From the IMG/VR virus record IMGVR_UViG_3300023179_000147, positions 1-52,438 of that record: a DNA stretch of 52,438 nucleotides. The stretch is one strand, 5' to 3'. The notes beneath the pieces were generated by a model. The model was given only the letters and a program-made list of their open reading frames with translations, had not been told where the DNA came from and ran no database searches. The translations under genes were made by a program, and so were the position numbers. Every line of letters starts with the position of its first letter. Positions within the stretch are counted from its first letter, which is position 1. The DNA comes from a virus. This document shows, one piece after another, positions 1 to 9,015 of the stretch.

Positions 1-67
1 AGTCTTCCTTCAGGACACTCCTGACCTCCGCCTCAATGAGCTTGCGGAGGTCACTCTTAGCGGCCAC
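1..67 (-). CDS. N-terminus of a small protein, cut by the left window edge
   Basis: An open frame runs off the left edge from a GTG at 65-67, with an in-frame TAG at 104-106 upstream. The visible peptide is about 22 residues and contains KSDLRKLIEAEV. This amphipathic pattern (LRxLIxxEV) is shared with the N-termini of the proteins starting at 31942 and 33043, which is the main reason to believe it. It would overlap the end of the gene at 57-530 by 11 bases. No good ribosome-binding site is visible, so the start is uncertain. Function unknown. Confidence 0.4.
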   Translation of the reverse strand, partial: MAAKSDLRKLIEAEVRSVLKED

Positions 68-530
68 GTGGACCGCCGGGAGGAAGCTCTGATTCCATAC
101 CTGCTAGCTTGGCATGTGAGGTGAGCAGTGCAGCCTGAGACGCGTAGTTTCTCATCGCGGCGAGCACATCACTGACAAATTCCTGTTGGATCTCTTGGAG
201 ACCGTCAGGATCGAAGTCTTCGAGGTCATCCATCAGGGTTTTAGCAGTGGTCTTATCGGCACCGTACATGGGTAGGAGCTGCGCAAGTTCTTTGTACAGC
301 ATCTTGTCGAACGTCTCGAGGAACTTGAGTGCCTCGTCCGTGGTGCCCTCAGCGATTACTGCTTCGACCTCTTTCTCAAAGCCGTCAGGGTTCTTGTTCT
401 CGGTGAGGCGCTCGTTGCGCATCGAGTTCGACAACATCTTTTGACGGAGACGTGAAGCCTCACGGAGGAGCTCTTGGTCAGAATTGAGAATGCCTGCGAT
501 GCTGTTGGTCTGTCGTCTTGAAAGCGTCAT
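57..530 (-). CDS. hypothetical helical phage protein
   Basis: A 157-residue, mostly charged and probably all-helical protein that I do not recognise. It has acidic stretches in the middle and a Pro/Gly/Arg-rich tail. The ATG at 530 is preceded by GAGG at a good distance. It lies 13 bases downstream of the homing-endonuclease gene. If that gene is a mobile insertion, this gene would otherwise directly follow the ribonucleotide reductase. A T-variant of the ATACTTA motif (ATATTTA, minus strand) lies at 545-551, just upstream. No catalytic motif, signal peptide or membrane segment is seen. Confidence 0.75.
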   Translation of the reverse strand: MTLSRRQTNSIAGILNSDQELLREASRLRQKMLSNSMRNERLTENKNPDGFEKEVEAVIAEGTTDEALKFLETFDKMLYKELAQLLPMYGADKTTAKTLMDDLEDFDPDGLQEIQQEFVSDVLAAMRNYASQAALLTSHAKLAGMESELPPGGPRGR

Positions 531-543
531 GTTAGCCTCTACG

Positions 544-1569
544 CTAAATATTGCACTGAGAGAGAAAGTTCTCCAGTTCCATTCTTTTCATCTGAATATC
601 ATCAGACTCCCAAATGATAAACACGCGGTAACCTGCTGCTTCAATGTTCTTGCGTCTTGCCTCGTCTGAGGCGCGCTTCTCAAATGCTGTATATGACTGT
701 CCTGGCATTTTTATAATAAAATCGGGGTCGTATTTCATAGGATTAGCATGTGGATAGTCGCCGTAGACTTCTAGAACTATCTTCTTTTCTTCGTTTAGCT
801 CATCAGCAAAGTATTTGAGAACACGTTGTTCTGATACAAACCCAAGCGCATCAAGGTTCATTTCATTACGAATTCTTTGATGAAGTTTGCTCAATCGATT
901 CTTACAGCTACGAAATAATCTTTCTCTAAAATTCAGATCTTTATTTCTTTCTTTTATCCAAGAAGATCTACGACTTCTTTCTTCGTGAGAATATTCGATG
1001 TTTGTCATACGCAAGCGATAGGTTTCGTCATTTTTCCATCTATCTTTCGAAGCCTTACTAATCAAAGATTTCGAAGTGTATGTGTGACGTCTGCCTGTTC
1101 TTCCTCGTGTCTTTGCTGATATTGCTGTCTTAACACTAAGAAGCTTGGATACGTTATCTACACCATATCGTGACGATATAGTTTCCTTTATTTTCTTCTG
1201 CGTTTTATCGAGTGAAAATCCTGCGTTCTTGCCTGAACATTTTGGAGAACAGAATTTTTTAGGTATTCCACGTTGAAAACTAACTTCCATGCCACATTCA
1301 GCACATAAAGGAATACCGAATTTCTCTTTGTGACGTCTTTCTCTTTCATCATAATGGTGATGATTGAGAGCATAAGATAGAAATTTTCCCCTATTGAATG
1401 TGGGTCTTTCATCACATAACCCACAAGCACATCTAGGCTCTATCCCGTGAAATTGAAACTGCACGACATAATCCTCAAACGACATGTCGTGCAGTTTCTT
1501 TATGTGATTTGTTAGCTGACCGCCTCTGTTATTGACAACTTCAAATCCGCATACTTGACATATTCCCAC
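544..1569 (-). CDS. free-standing Vsr-like homing endonuclease with zinc fingers
   Basis: A 341-residue mobile DNA endonuclease candidate. The N-terminus has a C2H2-like finger (C4, C7, H22, H27) and a second cluster C89-x2-C92-x14-C107-x3-C111. Next comes a NUMOD-like DNA-binding segment (KIKETISSRYGVDNVSK, residues 126-142). The C-terminal part (about 262-325) carries YGDYPHANP, then TAFEKRASDEARR and GYRVFIIWESD. This pattern is typical of phage Vsr/EDxHD-fold homing endonucleases such as I-Bth0305I. It sits between the RNR and the next gene, a usual place for a homing endonuclease. The start is GTG with no ribosome-binding site, only six bases after an ATACTTA motif. Target site unknown, but RNR or flanking DNA is likely. 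Confidence 0.88.
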   Translation of the reverse strand: MGICQVCGFEVVNNRGGQLTNHIKKLHDMSFEDYVVQFQFHGIEPRCACGLCDERPTFNRGKFLSYALNHHHYDERERRHKEKFGIPLCAECGMEVSFQRGIPKKFCSPKCSGKNAGFSLDKTQKKIKETISSRYGVDNVSKLLSVKTAISAKTRGRTGRRHTYTSKSLISKASKDRWKNDETYRLRMTNIEYSHEERSRRSSWIKERNKDLNFRERLFRSCKNRLSKLHQRIRNEMNLDALGFVSEQRVLKYFADELNEEKKIVLEVYGDYPHANPMKYDPDFIIKMPGQSYTAFEKRASDEARRKNIEAAGYRVFIIWESDDIQMKRMELENFLSQCNI

Positions 1570-1575
1570 GTCAAA

Positions 1576-1582
1576 TAAGTAT
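1576..1582 (-). promoter_or_regulatory. candidate late-promoter motif ATACTTA before the homing endonuclease
   Basis: ATACTTA on the minus strand, reading TATACTTA with its 5' neighbour, lies in the 34-base gap between RNR and the endonuclease. If it works like the T4 late octamer (positions -13 to -6), transcription would start one base before the GTG at 1569. One of eight copies in the window. Confidence 0.45.
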
Positions 1583-1603
1583 ATGGGTTGTTCAAGATGT
1601 AAG

Positions 1604-4600
1604 TTATGAACAGCGCGAATTACCGCAATTTTTGCAGGTAAGACAACCCTCCTGATAGACGAGGCCGTCTTCTACTCCACAGGAAGCGCAAGTCTTATCT
1701 GACGCTGACTTAGTGCCATCGGGGATGTAGCTCTTCAACACTCGAGCCAGAGCCCTTGAGAAGCTGTACATATCACTATTCTTGTCCTTCTGCAACTGCT
1801 CACAGACATAGCTGACAGGAACTCCATGTCGCAGGGCAAGTGAAATCGTACGGGTCACTGCACCGTGATTGGGATTGTCGAATAGCTCGACCACATTCTT
1901 GAAGAGTAAGTGATCGTCATCTCCCACTGGGATTGAAAGATTGTATGTTGCGACTCCGTCCTTCTTGCCGTTCTTGAGAAGTGTGCCGGCCTTCGACTTC
2001 TTGGGCACCTCGACGTGTTGTGATAGTCCGCAGAAGACCTCATAAGGCTGCCCGTCCATCTTACCCACCAGGACGAGGTACGACTCTGAGCCATCGTGTC
2101 CACGCACGTTTATTCTATGAATATCACAAGGTAGTTCCTTTGGTCTCTTTGGCGCATGATTTTCTGTGATGGTCTTGGGTTGACCGTCAACTTTCGGCTC
2201 CTCTTTCTTGGGTGTATCGGCTACAAGGACTCCGCTTCGACAGCCGTCACGATAAACTGTGACGCCCTTGCAACCTGTCTCCCACCCCCTCATGTAGATG
2301 TCCTTAACAACATCGACGGTAGTAGAATTTGGAATGTTAGTCGTATTGCTGATTGAGTGGCAGATCCACTTTTGTGCCGCCGCCTGAAGATCGACCTTCT
2401 TGACCCAATCGATCTCATTCGCTGTGCCACCCGCATAGGGAGATTCATTGGCTTGTGCCTCGGTCTTGTGGTTAACATCCATCCACTTCTTGAAGGCGTG
2501 GTGGTAAACCATATATTCCTGCCACTTGTCACCGAGCTGGTCGACGAAGTCGACACGGACGCTTGGGTCATCACCGTTAACCTTCTTGCGCCTCTTGTAG
2601 AAGAGCATGAACGCAGGTTCGATGCCTGAGGTGGTTTGGGTGAGGACTGAGACCGAACCTGCAGGTGCCGTTGTGGTGAGTGCAATGTTGCGGCGACCAT
2701 ACTTGGTGTAAGCAGCAGCTAGATCCTCATCCTGAGACGTGACCTGCTGGATGAATGGATGGTCCTGTTCAGCTTTGAGATCGAAGACGGGAAATGCTCC
2801 ACGTTCCGCAGCCATCTGGACTGATGATTTATATGCGTTGACTGCCAAGGTGCGGTAGACTGTCTCCGTCATTTGAATGGATTTATCAGAACCATAGACG
2901 AAGTTCATGGCAGCCAAAGTGTCACCGAGAGCTGTGATGCCGAGGCCGGTGCGGCGGCCGTTGATTGCAGCCGTCTTGATCTTGCCCCATAGTTCGAGTT
3001 CTCCTCGCTTCACGTCATCGGGTTCAGGATCATTTTGAATCTTGGAGATAATCTTGTCGACAGCTTCCAACTCCAGATCGATGAGGTCATCCATTAGTCT
3101 CTGCGCCTTCTGCACCGCCTCGTTGTAACCCTTTTGGTCGAAGGATGCAGCAGACGTGAACGGATTATTGACGAAATTGTAGACATTGACGAGTAGGAGG
3201 CGGCAGCTGTCATACGGACTCAGGACGATTTCTCCGCAATTTTCGCTAAGTACTTGTATTTGTTCATTATTGTCTTCTTTCCATCCACCGAAGAAGAAAT
3301 TGTGAACATCATCGACTGTTCCGTTATACACGTCTTCGTGTCCATCGAGCTCAACAGATATGACGCGGTGATTGTGAAGCGAAGCCTCAGACTTCAGCTT
3401 CTTCCACGATGAGAAACCATTTTTTGTTCCTAACCTTGCAGAAACGTTGTTTGTCTTACACAGCTCTTCCCACTCACTGCGTAGTGGGTCTCTTCCGAGA
3501 TCAAATCGCAGCTTCGTATAGACATTCAGCTGATCAATTCTTTTCTTCGTACCTCTTTCTTCGTGCAGCTTCTGCAGTGTTGCTGCTCGAACAGAGTTTT
3601 TACCTGCCTTGCGATTCGCATAATAGTTTGAGCATGAATGACCGCAGAAAGAAATCTCTCTCCTGTCATACGCGAGCCAGAAGTTATTTTCACACCACTC
3701 ACACTTCTTCTCAATTTGCAACTCTTTATCCAAGATTCTCCACGTGTATCCTGACTCTTGAGCTTCGAGAGCTCGTGAAGCTGTTCGTGGATCTGCAGAT
3801 GTCAGCTCGCTTGCAATACCAAGATCATCAGAAATCTCAGCTGTGACCTGCGAGAATTTCTTGCCGCCGAGTCTAAAAGAGTTCAAAAGCCTAGGCAATG
3901 AATTTTGTGCAGCATAGTTCTCCCAGTCACCGCCGCTTGGACGACGACCCAGAGAAGAAGCGAGAGCTTTAATGTGATTCATCAGTTCTTCATTGCTAAC
4001 ATCGTATGCTCTTGGATTATTTTCCCCCGAGACGGATTGCGACATCTTTGCGGAGTATGCGGATAACCTCGCAGGATCTGCTTTGATCTTAAAGATGGGG
4101 TTTTTCTCGCCTCTCATCATAGAAGCATGTAGTTCCTGATGGGCTTTAAATTCCATACACTTCAAATTTTGAAGACGATTATCTTTTGAGTTAAAGTTAA
4201 CATGGTGGATGACATGCCCAGAAGGCACAGCGCCATTATGAAACTCCCAAATCAGCCTGTGCTCGGAGCGAGAGCCTGTGCTGTTTTCGATCGTCACATA
4301 GTGATTTGGATTATTAGTTCTGATAGTTGGGCTTATTTCTACGAGGGTACGCTCAGTGCGCTTTGAGATCATCAACTGATCTCCTGGTTGTAGATCCTGC
4401 ACTGTCTTCCGTGTTCCGTCACGAAGTATCATCGTGTGGTTGCCGGTCGCCTTGAAAGTGTGGCCTCCTTCGATCGTGACTTTGTAGATGGGCATCTTCT
4501 CGCCAGTGCGACGCGGGTTCCTCATGGTCTTTACAACGATCCTACCCGTGTCATTGTCGTGAGCATAGACTGGCACGTCCAAGCCAGCAGCAGCTAGGTC

Positions 4601-5530
4601 GCCGATAGAAACGTAGCCGCGGCCGTCGGCAACAGCAATCTGCGTATCATACGCAAGACACGGATTCGTCGAGACTGACTTAAACGCCTCATAGCATTCC
4701 GTCGGAGTGCGCTTCTTGACGGTATCCCAGAAGAGAAGTCCGGGCTCAGCAGATGCCCATGCCGCCTCAATGATCTCATGCCACAGCTGTTTTGCGTCGA
4801 CCCAATCCTCCACAGTGTGCTTCGCATCCTTTTGAACTGGGAAGCGCAAGTGAACCTTGCCGCCGTCCTTCACTGCCTGCATGAATTCGTCCGACAGCTT
4901 GATAGAGATGTTAGCGCCGGTGACCTTCTTGAGGTCACGCTTGATGTTAACAAAGGTGCGGATCTCGGGGTGGTGAACATCAATGGTCAGCATCAATGCA
5001 CCCCTTCTTCCACCCTGTGCCACCTCGCGGCAGGTGTTGGAGAACCTCTCCATGAAGACACCGATGCCGTCGGTGGTACGTGCTGCATTGGCCGTATAGA
5101 GGCCCTTGGGCCGGATGGTGGAGATGTCGAAGCCGACACCGCCGCGGCGCTTCATGATCTGTGCCTGTTCCTGGTCCGCCTTGAGAATCCCAGCATAAGA
5201 GTCATAGGGTGACTGGATGACGAAGCAGTTGGAGAGGGATTGGTACTGGTAGGGGTTACCGATTGCAGACATCGGAGAACCTTGCGGGACGATGCTCCAG
5301 TCGTTGAGATAACCAAAGATCTCATCTTCCGACATCGGATTGGGATATTTTGCCTCAATACGGGCAAACTCCTTGGCAAGGCGCCTGTGCATGTCTGCCG
5401 GAGTCATCTCTAGCAAATTGCCCTGTAGGTCCTTGAGTGCGTACTTGTCGACAAAGACTGAAGCGGCAAGCTCGTCTCCGCCGAAGTACTCTAGTGATGC
5501 TGCGTATGACTCTTCTCTTGTGTGTGTCAT
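1604..5530 (-). CDS. nrdJ: class II (adenosylcobalamin-dependent) ribonucleotide reductase, intein-interrupted
   Basis: Reduces ribonucleotides to deoxyribonucleotides for phage DNA synthesis. The precursor has 1,308 residues. After removal of a 474-residue intein (291-764) the mature enzyme would have about 834. Extein landmarks are SNCFV (C102), the active-site loop NP|CGEIVLSPYDSCRLL interrupted by the intein, SISNTTNIPNSTTV, and GCKGVTVYRDGCRSG. The C-terminus holds a TSCPD-type domain and a cysteine-rich ribbon (CASCG, CLTCKNCG). Such tails mark B12-dependent class II enzymes rather than NrdA/NrdB pairs, and no small subunit gene lies nearby. The ATG at 5530 is preceded by CGGAG. The helicase gene ends 22 bases upstream. 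The enzyme would need host or scavenged cobalamin. Confidence 0.95.
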   Translation of the reverse strand: MTHTREESYAASLEYFGGDELAASVFVDKYALKDLQGNLLEMTPADMHRRLAKEFARIEAKYPNPMSEDEIFGYLNDWSIVPQGSPMSAIGNPYQYQSLSNCFVIQSPYDSYAGILKADQEQAQIMKRRGGVGFDISTIRPKGLYTANAARTTDGIGVFMERFSNTCREVAQGGRRGALMLTIDVHHPEIRTFVNIKRDLKKVTGANISIKLSDEFMQAVKDGGKVHLRFPVQKDAKHTVEDWVDAKQLWHEIIEAAWASAEPGLLFWDTVKKRTPTECYEAFKSVSTNPCLAYDTQIAVADGRGYVSIGDLAAAGLDVPVYAHDNDTGRIVVKTMRNPRRTGEKMPIYKVTIEGGHTFKATGNHTMILRDGTRKTVQDLQPGDQLMISKRTERTLVEISPTIRTNNPNHYVTIENSTGSRSEHRLIWEFHNGAVPSGHVIHHVNFNSKDNRLQNLKCMEFKAHQELHASMMRGEKNPIFKIKADPARLSAYSAKMSQSVSGENNPRAYDVSNEELMNHIKALASSLGRRPSGGDWENYAAQNSLPRLLNSFRLGGKKFSQVTAEISDDLGIASELTSADPRTASRALEAQESGYTWRILDKELQIEKKCEWCENNFWLAYDRREISFCGHSCSNYYANRKAGKNSVRAATLQKLHEERGTKKRIDQLNVYTKLRFDLGRDPLRSEWEELCKTNNVSARLGTKNGFSSWKKLKSEASLHNHRVISVELDGHEDVYNGTVDDVHNFFFGGWKEDNNEQIQVLSENCGEIVLSPYDSCRLLLVNVYNFVNNPFTSAASFDQKGYNEAVQKAQRLMDDLIDLELEAVDKIISKIQNDPEPDDVKRGELELWGKIKTAAINGRRTGLGITALGDTLAAMNFVYGSDKSIQMTETVYRTLAVNAYKSSVQMAAERGAFPVFDLKAEQDHPFIQQVTSQDEDLAAAYTKYGRRNIALTTTAPAGSVSVLTQTTSGIEPAFMLFYKRRKKVNGDDPSVRVDFVDQLGDKWQEYMVYHHAFKKWMDVNHKTEAQANESPYAGGTANEIDWVKKVDLQAAAQKWICHSISNTTNIPNSTTVDVVKDIYMRGWETGCKGVTVYRDGCRSGVLVADTPKKEEPKVDGQPKTITENHAPKRPKELPCDIHRINVRGHDGSESYLVLVGKMDGQPYEVFCGLSQHVEVPKKSKAGTLLKNGKKDGVATYNLSIPVGDDDHLLFKNVVELFDNPNHGAVTRTISLALRHGVPVSYVCEQLQKDKNSDMYSFSRALARVLKSYIPDGTKSASDKTCASCGVEDGLVYQEGCLTCKNCGNSRCS
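3239..4660 (-). other. intein with HNH endonuclease domain inside the RNR
   Basis: Residues 291-764 of the RNR product form a 474-residue self-splicing intein. Block A is CLAYDTQIAV. A block-B-like ATGNHTMIL supplies the TxxH motif. Block F is DVYNGTVDDVHNFFFGG. The C-terminus reads LSEN, followed by +1 Cys. The penultimate residue is Glu rather than the usual His. In between is an HNH_3-like segment (HRLIWEFHNGAVPSGHVIHH, then NRLQNL, about 424-456). A zinc ribbon C610-x2-C613-x15-C629-x3-C633 follows. The insertion splits the active-site motif NP|CGE so that the catalytic Cys is the +1 residue. Boundaries follow from extein conservation and were checked against the codons at 4658-4660 and 3236-3241. 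Confidence 0.93.
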
Positions 5531-5552
5531 TCAGTAGACTCCGGTTTGCTAA

Positions 5553-6992
5553 CTATACAACGTCGGCGTGACGTTCAGATTTCCCGTTGGGCTTTGTATT
5601 AAACTCTTGCTTTAATTCCCGCCACTTTGCCCGAAGCGCCTGTCTCTGTGCCTCATCTTCAGTGACAGCTGTTGATCCGACATCAGGCACATCATTCTCT
5701 CCCACAATCTCAAACTTGCTTCGGGCGGTGTTCATCTTGAGGGGGAACACGAGACCGTCTCGACCGGCTCGGTTCTTCGCAATGTAGAGACGACCCCAGC
5801 CGCTTGCTTTCTCGTGGGGTCGACGAGACACCGACACGATGAGGTCACAGATCATCGCCTTACCGTAGGCCTCGGACATGTTGGTCATGTCGATGACCTC
5901 AGCATTGGCACCCTCCTTGTTGGACTGCGACGCCGTCCAGATCGGAACGCCGAGCTCCATTGCGAGACCTCGAAGTTCCTCGTACACCAGCTTGAGTTCA
6001 TGACGAAGAGAGTCAAACTGCCTCGTCGACCTCATGATGTCGGCATAGTCGATGATGATGATGTCTGGCTTGAATCCCTTTAGGTCGAGACGTTCAATGT
6101 GGGACTTGATGGTGTATATAGAGGCCGTATTTGTCGGATATTCTTTGATGAACAACCGACCAAGTCGATTGTCATCGTAGAACTTCTTGACCTCCTCCTT
6201 ACGGTCCATCACCTCGTTGGAATCGATGTCGCACAGGTTGGAGTCGTAACGGATGCCGACCGCTGTCTCCGACAACTCGAAGGTATAGTGGAGGACGTTC
6301 TTACCTTCGCGGAGGGCGTTGGCACCGATCATGGTGAGCCAATGCGATTTTCCTGAACCGCTAGCGCCAACGACGCAGAGGAGCTCGCCCTTACCGCTGC
6401 CGCCGTTGAGGATCTCCTTCTTATCGAGCTCTGGGATTCGAGTTGGAATTGTGTCGCGCTTAAGAAGAGTAAAGCGCGCATCCATCTCGTTGAAGAAGTC
6501 GTGGCCGACCGAAGGAGCAGTTCCAACCTGGACCGCCTTCTTGATGGTCTCCACGATGGACTCATACTTGTTAGCTTGCATCTGATCGACTGCAGATTCG
6601 AGTGCCTTCTTGAGAGCCTGCTTTCGACAGAATTCAAGCGACTTCTCCTTGACGTATTCTAGATCTCCTGGATCTGGGTTTGCCTTCATGCGTTGAAGAT
6701 AGTCAACGATCTGATCCCGAAGAATGATATCGGTCCCAGTCTTCAGCTCGTCACGGATGATAGTGACGAGGAGCTGGAGTGTGGGAAACACCTTGTATTT
6801 CTTAGAATACGCAAAGTATCGGTCCGCAAGAAACTTCAGATAGTTCACCTCGAAGTATGAGATGTCAATGACTTCCATCATCTGCTCGGCATACTTGTGA
6901 TCAACCAAGAGTGCTTGTCCAAGCTTCTCCTGAAAAGACTTGCCAAACTGGCTAAAGGATACCCCTGTCTTCTGTTCAATCTCTTGAGTCAT
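5553..6992 (-). CDS. replicative DNA helicase, DnaB/gp41-type
   Basis: A 479-residue ring helicase that would unwind DNA at the phage fork. The N-terminal helical domain covers about residues 20-150. The RecA-like motor follows, with Walker A GASGSGKS (209-216), Walker B IIIIDYADIM (311-320), a sensor-like WTASQSNKEG, and SRRPHEKASGWGRLYIAKNR, which resembles the DnaB H4/arginine-finger region. Length matches T4 gp41 (475). The ATG at 6992 overlaps the TGA of the exonuclease gene (ATGA) and has GGAG five bases upstream, so the two genes are translationally coupled. No primase domain is fused to it and none is seen in this window. Confidence 0.95.
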   Translation of the reverse strand: MTQEIEQKTGVSFSQFGKSFQEKLGQALLVDHKYAEQMMEVIDISYFEVNYLKFLADRYFAYSKKYKVFPTLQLLVTIIRDELKTGTDIILRDQIVDYLQRMKANPDPGDLEYVKEKSLEFCRKQALKKALESAVDQMQANKYESIVETIKKAVQVGTAPSVGHDFFNEMDARFTLLKRDTIPTRIPELDKKEILNGGSGKGELLCVVGASGSGKSHWLTMIGANALREGKNVLHYTFELSETAVGIRYDSNLCDIDSNEVMDRKEEVKKFYDDNRLGRLFIKEYPTNTASIYTIKSHIERLDLKGFKPDIIIIDYADIMRSTRQFDSLRHELKLVYEELRGLAMELGVPIWTASQSNKEGANAEVIDMTNMSEAYGKAMICDLIVSVSRRPHEKASGWGRLYIAKNRAGRDGLVFPLKMNTARSKFEIVGENDVPDVGSTAVTEDEAQRQALRAKWRELKQEFNTKPNGKSERHADVV

Positions 6993-7966
6993 TTTTGCTC
7001 CGAAGGCTTACGTGAACCTTCAATACTTGATAGATCGTAGAAGAATCCCTCGATATCAAAGTCGGGGATCCCCTCCTTCACTAACTGTCTAATCAACCCC
7101 ATCCTATTGACTGCGGGGGCGAATGTATCTACTGCATAATCGATACGTTTTGCTTGGTCAGGCGAGAGCATGCTGCCGTCGAGGTGAATCAGCTGCCAAT
7201 TTCTGCGGACCAGCTCTGCGTCCTCGTACACCCTCTTGTACGCTGCGGCATCAGAGGCATGACTCGCGGCGTAATCGATCACTTCCTGTAGGATGACCGT
7301 TGAATCACCCCCCAGCATGGGGAACCTCTTCGCGACGGTCTTATAACCCAGCCCCTTGACACCAGGGATATTGTCTGAATCATCGCCGCAGAGACATTTG
7401 GCAATTGCAAAATTATGCGACTTGACCCTAAACTCCTCAAACAGATCTTCGTCAGTAACAAACTTCTTTCTATAGAGAGAATAGATCCTCACCCCAGCTC
7501 CGAGGAGTTGGTACATGTCCTTGTCCGCAGAGACGATGATCTTGTCCCCCTCATTGCGCAGCGGACCCTTGCAGAGATGGGCGATGATGTCATCGCCTTC
7601 GCAGTCTGACACATATACCTGACACACGGGAACGTTTTTCAGCATTGACAACAGGGTGACGAGCTGATGGTGCTTGTTCTCTTCAGTGTCAGGTATATCG
7701 TCTTCATAGAACCGATTCAGGCGCCCGGGACGACGGTGCATCTTGTATTCAGGATAGATCTTGCGTCTGCGTTGTGAACCTCCACCCTCCCATGCGATAT
7801 AGACTCGATAGGGCTGGAACTCACGACACAGACGCTGCAGAGACTTCAAGAACCCGATGCAACCTCCCATCTGGTATCCATGGGAACTGACGGTCGGGAA
7901 CGCTGAGTATGCACGAAGATACGCATTCATGCCGTCAATTATGAAGACAGGACGATCCTGCTGCAT
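6989..7966 (-). CDS. 5'-3' exonuclease / RNase H of the FEN family
   Basis: A 325-residue member of the T4 RNase H / Pol I 5'-exonuclease family, which removes RNA primers and flaps. Metal-binding acidic residues appear at D11 (IIDGMNAY), E123/D125/D126 (CEGDDIIAHL), D148/D150 (VSADKDMYQLL) and D195/D198. The helix-3-turn-helix DNA-binding element is GDDSDNIPGVKGLGYKTVAK. Length is close to T4 Rnh (305). It would complement the family-A polymerase at 13897-15099, which lacks a 5' nuclease domain. It lies between the actin-like gene (42-base gap) and the helicase (4-base overlap). Confidence 0.94.
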   Translation of the reverse strand: MQQDRPVFIIDGMNAYLRAYSAFPTVSSHGYQMGGCIGFLKSLQRLCREFQPYRVYIAWEGGGSQRRRKIYPEYKMHRRPGRLNRFYEDDIPDTEENKHHQLVTLLSMLKNVPVCQVYVSDCEGDDIIAHLCKGPLRNEGDKIIVSADKDMYQLLGAGVRIYSLYRKKFVTDEDLFEEFRVKSHNFAIAKCLCGDDSDNIPGVKGLGYKTVAKRFPMLGGDSTVILQEVIDYAASHASDAAAYKRVYEDAELVRRNWQLIHLDGSMLSPDQAKRIDYAVDTFAPAVNRMGLIRQLVKEGIPDFDIEGFFYDLSSIEGSRKPSEQK

Positions 7967-8008
7967 ATCTCTAATCTACCCCCAAGTGATAGGGCAGTAC
8001 AAAGTTGA

Positions 8009-9013
8009 TCAAAGGATCTGGGCCGCGATGAGGCAGCCACGGGCCACTGCGTGCAGGGGATCAGCGGCATGCCGGACCTCCTTGACGGGAAGTGGGAATC
8101 CGTTCGATTCGAGCTTTGCCTTGAATACCTCAACGAAACCCTTGGGCTTTGAAGTACCGCCTGCAACGACGACGGGCAGTGGGTCCTTGAACTTGGGAAG
8201 CGCCTTATGGCCCTCAAGTGCGGATGCAAGCTGCTTCGTCGTGTAATCAATGAGACGGTCGTAGTATGAAGCAACTGCGGAGAGAACCTGATTATCGTTG
8301 GGCTGCCCCACAGTAAAATCGCCCTGCTCCTTCTCGGCCTGGACGATTGAATCGGTCTCGCCTGTAGCAACTGCTGACATACGGTCAACCCAATCACCGC
8401 TCTTGGTGGTGGAGAACTTGAGTACAGGCTCACCATTCAACATGACACAGACGTTCACCATGCCTGCTCCCCACGATAGGGCAACACCGGTGTAATCATC
8501 GTCAGCAAGCTCTGAATAGCACAGGGCCTCAGCTTCATTGATTGCCCTTGCCTCATAACCGCACTCTTGCAGGACCTTCTTCACTACGTCCTCGTGATAA
8601 CCGACGTCGAAGTCCTCGTCCTCCTGATCGACGGGCTGCGCTGGGACACAGAAGACGAGCTTCTCGTTCTCAGATGAAGATTGACCCACGACTTCCTTTA
8701 GGATGTAGGCAAGTACTCGTCTTGCGTCTTTCTCCTTCGAAGAGACAACACCCCGATACATGGGACGCTTTGCAGAGTCATTCCTCTCTACAGCCTTCTC
8801 AATCGCGTCCTTGCCCAGGATGATGTAGGAGCCGTCTTCGTCCTTGACGAAAGTCTTACCAGCTAAACCCTTTTCAATCATCTTTGAAGCAATCGGCGTC
8901 GAGGGCTTAATGACGTAGAAGGCATCACGAAAGTCCTTGTACTCTACCTTGTTGCCCTTGCCCTCCGATGAGAGGACGATGAACGATGTACCGACGTCTA
9001 GACCCTTTGCCAT
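8009..9013 (-). CDS. actin-like ATPase (ParM/MreB/Hsp70 fold)
   Basis: A 334-residue protein with the layout of bacterial actin homologues. Phosphate-1 loop is GLDVGTSFIVLSSE (4-17). A connector-like INEAEALCYSEL (158-169) follows, then phosphate-2 ALSWGAGMVNVCVM (178-191) and adenosine motif VVVAGGTSKPKGF (281-293). In phosphate-2 the usual Asp of DxGxGT is replaced (LSWGAG), which could alter hydrolysis. The role is inferred: filament formation that positions or segregates phage DNA or replication centres, as for phage actins such as AlpC. It directly follows the small membrane protein gene at 9016-9315 (2-base gap, AAAGG upstream of its ATG). It could instead be a non-polymerising member of the fold. 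Confidence 0.8.
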   Translation of the reverse strand: MAKGLDVGTSFIVLSSEGKGNKVEYKDFRDAFYVIKPSTPIASKMIEKGLAGKTFVKDEDGSYIILGKDAIEKAVERNDSAKRPMYRGVVSSKEKDARRVLAYILKEVVGQSSSENEKLVFCVPAQPVDQEDEDFDVGYHEDVVKKVLQECGYEARAINEAEALCYSELADDDYTGVALSWGAGMVNVCVMLNGEPVLKFSTTKSGDWVDRMSAVATGETDSIVQAEKEQGDFTVGQPNDNQVLSAVASYYDRLIDYTTKQLASALEGHKALPKFKDPLPVVVAGGTSKPKGFVEVFKAKLESNGFPLPVKEVRHAADPLHAVARGCLIAAQIL

Positions 9014-9015
9014 TT

